From the NCBI GenBank assembly GCA_963830385.1, contig CAWHMD010000012.1:8098-72097 (forward strand): 64,000 nt of DNA, given 5' to 3'. Position numbers and translations under genes: made by a program. The notes beneath the pieces were generated by a model. That model ran no database searches, had not been told where the DNA came from, and was given only the letters and a program-made list of their open reading frames with translations. The stretch comes from Bog-532 sp963830385. Lineage in GTDB: Bacteria; Actinomycetota; Actinomycetes; Streptosporangiales; Streptosporangiaceae. This document shows positions 60,405 through 64,000 of this stretch, piece by piece. The first letter of the stretch is position 1. Each line of letters opens with the position of its first letter.

Positions 60405-60978
60405 CGGTGAGGAACCGCATGAGCTGGCGGCCGCACCCGTAGCTGACCACCGGGCGGGCGAAGCCGGCCGCCTCGAGCGCGTCCAGCAGGTCGCTCCGGT
60501 GCAGCAGCTGGTGCGGCGAACGGTCGATGATGTGGATGGCGCGGGCGACGAAGGCGTCGGTGAAGTCGTAGCCGACGAACGTGCCGCCGGGCCGCAGGAC
60601 CCGGTACGCCTGCTCGATGCCCCGGCGCCAGTCGCCGACGTGGTGCAGCATCAGGAAGCTGGTGACCACGTCGAACGAGGCGTCGGCGAACGGCAGGCGG
60701 ACCACGTCGGCCTGCTCGGCGCTGGCGTTCCGGTACGGCGCCAGCCGGGTGGCCGCCGCCCGGACCACCTCCGGGTCGAAGTCGGTGGCGGTGACGTGGA
60801 CGCCGGGATACCGGGCGGCGGTGCCAGCCGCCATGGCCGCGCTGCCGCTGCCGAGCTCCAGCAGCTGGCCGTTGGGCTCCAGGCCCTGGAGCGCCCAGGG
60901 CAGCACCACGTGCCCGGCGAAGCTGCGCCACAGCGCGCTGCGGCAGGAAGCATTTTCACTGGCGAACATGACCGACAT
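60385..60978 (-). CDS. Class I SAM-dependent methyltransferase
   Basis: 197 residues from the ATG at 60978, preceded by GGAGGGG. An earlier ATG at 61029 lies in the BlaI-side intergenic region. SAM motif I LLELGSGSAAMAAGTAARYP (about residues 37-56), acidic loop VTATDFDPEVV, motif IV DASFDVVTSFLMLHHV, and post-motif YRVLRPGGTFVGYDF. Methylates a small molecule. The acceptor is unknown. It is divergent from the BlaI gene. Confidence 0.85.
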   Translation of the reverse strand: MSVMFASENASCRSALWRSFAGHVVLPWALQGLEPNGQLLELGSGSAAMAAGTAARYPGVHVTATDFDPEVVRAAATRLAPYRNASAEQADVVRLPFADASFDVVTSFLMLHHVGDWRRGIEQAYRVLRPGGTFVGYDFTDAFVARAIHIIDRSPHQLLHRSDLLDALEAAGFARPVVSYGCGRQLMRFLTVKPAEP

Positions 60979-61027
60979 GAAGACGCCCCTCCGTCTCGTG
61001 CGCACTGAGCGGACATTACACCTATAC

Positions 61028-61044
61028 ACCTAAGGAGATTAGGT
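61028..61044. promoter_or_regulatory. Possible BlaI operator
   Basis: ACCTAA-GGAGA-TTAGGT, a perfect 6-bp inverted repeat, lies in the divergent region between the methyltransferase and BlaI genes. A weaker CCTT...AAGG element follows at about 61068-61083. The position suits a BlaI-family repressor controlling both sides. Confidence 0.5.
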
Positions 61045-61135
61045 TATAACTGAGGGGTACGCCAATTACCTTGTCAACTAAGGCGATTGGGTCGTAGCGT
61101 GACGCATCCAGATTGATCGCCGGGGAGGAGATGGC

Positions 61136-61504
61136 ATGGCCCGCTTCGGCGACCTGGAAGCCTCGATCATGGACGTGGTGTGGGCGGCCGGCGCCCCCGT
61201 CCGGGTCCGCGAGGTCTCCGATCGGCTCAACCAGGAGCGCCCGCTGGCGTTCAACACGGTCCAGACGGTCATGGAGAACCTGTTCCACAAGGGCTGGCTG
61301 TCCCGGACCAAGAACGGCCGCGCCTACTGGTACGAGGCGGTCCGGTCCCGTGACGACTACGTGGGGCAGCTGCTGAACGAGGCCCTGGCGGTCGCCCCGG
61401 ACCCGGCCGCGACCCTGGTGCGGCTGGTCGGCGGCATGGACCCGGACGAGATCGCCTCCCTGCGGGCGGCGCTCGACGCGGTAGAAGGGCAGGACACGCC
61501 ATGA
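61136..61504 (+). CDS. BlaI/MecI family repressor
   Basis: 122 residues. Winged helix FGDLEASIMDVVWAAGAPVRVREVSDRLN, then TVQTVMENLFHKGWLSRTKNGRAYWYEAV. C-terminal dimerisation helices DEIASLRAALDAVEG. The repressor is normally removed by proteolysis when the M56 sensor (next gene, ATGA overlap) detects its signal. No beta-lactamase gene is visible here, so the regulated target is open. Confidence 0.88.
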   Translation: MARFGDLEASIMDVVWAAGAPVRVREVSDRLNQERPLAFNTVQTVMENLFHKGWLSRTKNGRAYWYEAVRSRDDYVGQLLNEALAVAPDPAATLVRLVGGMDPDEIASLRAALDAVEGQDTP

Positions 61505-62436
61505 TGCGGGCCGCCATCGTCGCCGTCCTGCTGCTGTACGCCGTGGGCGCGGCGCTGGCCGGCTCGCACTGGCTGCCCCGGGCGTCCTGGGCCCTGCGGG
61601 CACCCCGGGCCGCCATCGCGACCTGGCAGGCGGCCACCTTGTCGATCGTCGCCTCGGTGCTCGCGGCCGGGGTGATCCTGGCAGTCCCGTGCCTCCCGTG
61701 CGCGCTGACGCTGACCGCCTTCCGGTCCTGCCTCACGCAGCTGTGGGCCCAGCACTGGCTGCCGGAGGGCCTCCTCACCACCACCGTCGGTGCCCTGCTG
61801 GTCCTGACCGTGCTCGGCCGGATCGTCTGGTGCACGGCGGCCGCGCTGCTGGGGGCCCGCCGCCGCCGTACCCGGCACGACGAGGTGCTGACGATGATCG
61901 CCCGCCCCGGTCCCGGCGGGGTGCAGCTGATCGATGACGACCAGCCCGCGGTCTACTGCCTGCCCGGCCGTCGCCGGATCGTGCTCACCACCGGGGCGCT
62001 GCGTTGCCTGGAGGGCCGCCAGCTGGAGGCGGTCGTTGCCCACGAGCGCGCGCACCTGGCCGGCCGCCACCACCTGCTGCTCGCCTTCGCGGGAGCGCTG
62101 CACACCGCGTTCCCGGTCGTCCGGTTCTTCGCCCTGGCCGCCAGCCAGGTCGGTGACCTGGTCGAGGTGGCGGCCGACGACGCGGCCACCCGCCGCGAGA
62201 ACCGGCTCACGCTGGCCGGGGCGCTTCTCGCGGTCGCGGCGGCCGGGACCCCGGCCGGGGCGCTGGGCGCGGGCGGGACCGCCGCCGCTCAGCGCATCCG
62301 GCGCCTGATCGACCCGCCCAGCCGGCCGAGCCGCGCCCAGTGGGCGCTGACCTCGCTCACCCTCGCCACCGTTTCGCTGCTCTCGGTGGGAGCGCCGGCC
62401 CTCGCCCTGGTGACGATCATGCACTGCCCAGGCTGA
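61501..62436 (+). CDS. M56 family membrane metallopeptidase (BlaR1-like)
   Basis: 311 residues, ATG overlapping the BlaI stop. Three or so N-terminal membrane helices, zinc site AVVAHERAHLAGRHH (HExxH, about residues 179-193), a further Glu in VEVAADDAATRRENR, and a last membrane helix. It lacks the large penicillin-binding sensor domain of true BlaR1, as in the BlaI-M56 pairs common in actinobacteria. It probably cleaves BlaI in response to an envelope signal. Confidence 0.86.
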   Translation: MMRAAIVAVLLLYAVGAALAGSHWLPRASWALRAPRAAIATWQAATLSIVASVLAAGVILAVPCLPCALTLTAFRSCLTQLWAQHWLPEGLLTTTVGALLVLTVLGRIVWCTAAALLGARRRRTRHDEVLTMIARPGPGGVQLIDDDQPAVYCLPGRRRIVLTTGALRCLEGRQLEAVVAHERAHLAGRHHLLLAFAGALHTAFPVVRFFALAASQVGDLVEVAADDAATRRENRLTLAGALLAVAAAGTPAGALGAGGTAAAQRIRRLIDPPSRPSRAQWALTSLTLATVSLLSVGAPALALVTIMHCPG

Positions 62437-62516
62437 CACCCTCGCCTCGGCGCCCGCTCACCGCGGCGGCCTGGCGCGTGATCGCAGATGCTGCCCCAGA
62501 TTGTCCGGAGGTAAGG

Positions 62517-63317
62517 GTGGCCGTTCATACCGCAATCGTGACCGGAGCCAATCACGGCATCGGGGCGGCGACCGCGGCCGCCCTGGCCGAGCGCGGCTGC
62601 GCGGTGCTGTGCACGTTCCTGCCGCTTGCCGATCCGGCTGACCCGGGCACGTCGGCGGAGTACCGCGATCGCCGCGCGCAGGACGCCGGCCCGGTTGTGG
62701 CCGGGATCCAGGCGGCCGGCGGCCGGGCGGTGGCGGTCGAGGCCGACCTGTCCGACGCCGGCACCCCGGCCCGGCTGTTCGACATCGCCGAGGAACGGCT
62801 CGGCCCGGTCGACGTCCTGGTCAACAACGCGACCGGCTGGCTGGCCGACACGTTCGCCCCGGCCGCGGCCGACCGGCTCGGCCGATCGCTGCAGCCGGTT
62901 ACGGCGGCCACCTGGGAGCAGCAGTTCAAGGTCGACGCGATGGCCGCCGCCCTGCTGATCGGCGAGTTCGCCCGGCGCCACGTCGCCCGCGGCGCGGACT
63001 GGGGCCGCATCATCGGGCTCACCTCCGGCGGCGATCTCGGCTTCCCCGAAGAGGTCTCCTACGGCGCGGCCAAGGCGGCCCAGACGAACTACACCATGTC
63101 CGCCGCGCTGGAGCTGGCCCCGTTCGGGATCACCGCCAACATGGTCTACCCGCCGGTCACCGACACCGGCTGGGTCACCGACGCGGTCCGCCAGTACGTC
63201 GCCGGTCGCCGGGAGCTGATCCACATCGCCGATCCGGCCGAGGTCGCGGAGGTCATCGCCTACCTGGCCTCCGACGCCGCCCGCCTGATCACCGCCAACG
63301 TGATAACCCTGCGCTGA
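62517..63317 (+). CDS. Short-chain dehydrogenase/reductase
   Basis: 266 residues from the GTG at 62517 with CCGGAGG before it. Cofactor motif TGANHGIGAATAAALAE (about residues 9-25), VNNATG in place of NNAG (about 101-106), and catalytic Y-G-A-A-K (about 182-186). Insertion TFLPLADPADPGTSAEY after strand two is longer than usual. Similar to 3-oxoacyl-ACP-reductase-like SDRs, but the substrate is unknown. It lies 80 bases after the M56 gene. Confidence 0.83.
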   Translation: MAVHTAIVTGANHGIGAATAAALAERGCAVLCTFLPLADPADPGTSAEYRDRRAQDAGPVVAGIQAAGGRAVAVEADLSDAGTPARLFDIAEERLGPVDVLVNNATGWLADTFAPAAADRLGRSLQPVTAATWEQQFKVDAMAAALLIGEFARRHVARGADWGRIIGLTSGGDLGFPEEVSYGAAKAAQTNYTMSAALELAPFGITANMVYPPVTDTGWVTDAVRQYVAGRRELIHIADPAEVAEVIAYLASDAARLITANVITLR

Positions 63318-63364
63318 CCCCCGCTGGCCGGTTCGTGCTGGCTGCCCGCGCTGTCCGGGCCAGG

Positions 63365-63871
63365 TCAGGAGCCTTGACTCCTGACCTCGGTCCCAGCGCT
63401 CTGCTCGGCGGCGAATTCGACCGGATCGAGCGGCGGCCCGGCGTCCGGGGCCAGCCACACCCACTTGCGGTAGGACCAGAACCGGAACAGGGTGCCGAGG
63501 CAGATGCCCGCCAGCAGCGCGATGTTGGCGGCCAGCCGGTCGGTCCGCCCGAACGCGTAGTTCGTGATCCCGATGCAGGCCAGCTGAATACCCAGGCCCA
63601 CCCCGTTGAGCACGAGGAACAGGACGGTCTCGCGTCCCATCCCGCTGCGCTCGCGATGCCGGAACGTCCAGTACCGGCTGCCCAGGTAGGTGACGGCCAT
63701 CGCGGCTACGGTGGCGATCACGTTGGCCTTGAGCCACCCGTGCAGCGGGGACTGGAGCAGGTTCGTGCCACCGTCGGTGACGACGAACCCGACCGCGCCG
63801 ACGACGCCGAACCGGGCACCTTCGTGGATCAGGTGCCGGAACCGCCCGAACAGATCCCCAATGCTGCTCAC
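63365..63871 (-). CDS. GtrA-like membrane protein
   Basis: 168 residues with four membrane helices and the GtrA pattern FGVVGAVGFVVTDGGTNLL, VTYLGSRYWTFRHRERSG, ICLGTLFRFWSYRKWVWL. Such proteins move lipid-linked sugars across the membrane for envelope decoration. It converges with the SDR gene. No glycosyltransferase partner is visible before the window ends. Confidence 0.87.
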   Translation of the reverse strand: MSSIGDLFGRFRHLIHEGARFGVVGAVGFVVTDGGTNLLQSPLHGWLKANVIATVAAMAVTYLGSRYWTFRHRERSGMGRETVLFLVLNGVGLGIQLACIGITNYAFGRTDRLAANIALLAGICLGTLFRFWSYRKWVWLAPDAGPPLDPVEFAAEQSAGTEVRSQGS

Positions 63872-63954
63872 CTGGCGCGGCCTTCCCTCGTCTGCTTCAG
63901 CCAGCCGTCTACCCCAAAACGGACCAACGGTGCGAGGGTACCGCCGCCGAGATC

Positions 63955-63985
63955 AAAAAAGGCCAGACCCGCGATGGATCTGGCC
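63955..63985 (-). terminator. Rho-independent terminator of a gene beyond the right edge
   Basis: GGCCAGA (63961-63967) and TCTGGCC (63979-63985) form a 7-bp stem with an 11-base loop. Six A (63955-63960) on the plus strand are a U-run after the stem on the minus strand. It should end a minus-strand gene lying right of base 64000. Confidence 0.75.
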
Positions 63986-64000
63986 GATGACCTGGATTGG

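Noticed and set aside
16257..60978. Natural-product gene cluster from the two F420-type oxidoreductases, FAD monooxygenase and methyltransferase
   Set aside because: The genes are scattered, unlinked by strand or regulation, and no synthase (PKS, NRPS, terpene, RiPP) is present.
61136..62436. Beta-lactam resistance locus
   Set aside because: No beta-lactamase or PBP gene and the M56 protein lacks the penicillin sensor domain.

Overview
The window is high-GC actinobacterial chromosome. The signs are an ffs-dnaX-ybaB/ebfC-recR-DUF5063-lysC-asd core block, two F420-type luciferase-like oxidoreductases, DUF3040 and DUF2203 proteins, a TadA-associated protein, many GTG and TTG starts, and long Pro/Ala/Gly-rich linkers. 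I cannot assign a genus from the sequence alone. A filamentous soil actinomycete (Streptosporangiales- or Catenulisporales-like) fits best.

Left part (1-6623) looks like the end of an integrated element. It has a tyrosine-recombinase gene cut by the window edge, a PadR/ABC-exporter module, a small-molecule/DinB pair, a second PadR operon encoding a 36-residue-repeat protein, and finally a 3' half of tRNA-Ser(GCT) with no 5' half (6565-6623), which I read as the distal att site. Both PadR genes carry operators with the same TAGGTAG/CTACCTA half-sites. From 6624 the ordinary chromosome seems to resume: about 1 kb of apparently non-coding DNA, a small-molecule kinase, a lipoprotein, and a minus-strand cell-envelope group (9316-14776) with a 1071-residue cell-wall hydrolase.

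Middle part (15134-38221): a LacI regulator with its own palindrome, an F420-type oxidoreductase, and a minus-strand envelope operon (membrane-anchored protein, DUF4397 surface protein, class F sortase, LPG-synthase-like membrane protein, AI-2E-family permease). These are followed by a TetR-SDR-quinone reductase-phosphotransferase-acyl-CoA dehydrogenase operon with tight overlaps, a ROK kinase, a divergent XRE-cupin/EamA pair, PH-domain and tiny membrane proteins, a tadA operon with tRNA-Ser(CGA), a membrane-anchored esterase, and a GntR-TetR hybrid regulator divergent from an FAD monooxygenase.

Right part (38201-64000): the most unusual gene is a 1328-residue fusion of a processive family-2 glycosyltransferase, a GH18 domain and two chitin-binding-like modules. 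Then come tRNA-Ser(GGA), the SRP RNA and the core replication/recombination/aspartate-pathway block. After these lie a haem-membrane protein paired with a NuoF-like/ferredoxin fusion, a GH18-ricin protein, valS, a second F420-type oxidoreductase, a BlaI/M56 module, an SDR and a GtrA protein.

Several otherwise normal genes (class F sortase, EamA, GH18-ricin, valS, and probably the 9316 and 35089 genes) are each broken by one shift of reading frame in a GC-rich run. valS is normally essential, so residual assembly indels are the most likely cause, and gene-loss conclusions should be treated with care.
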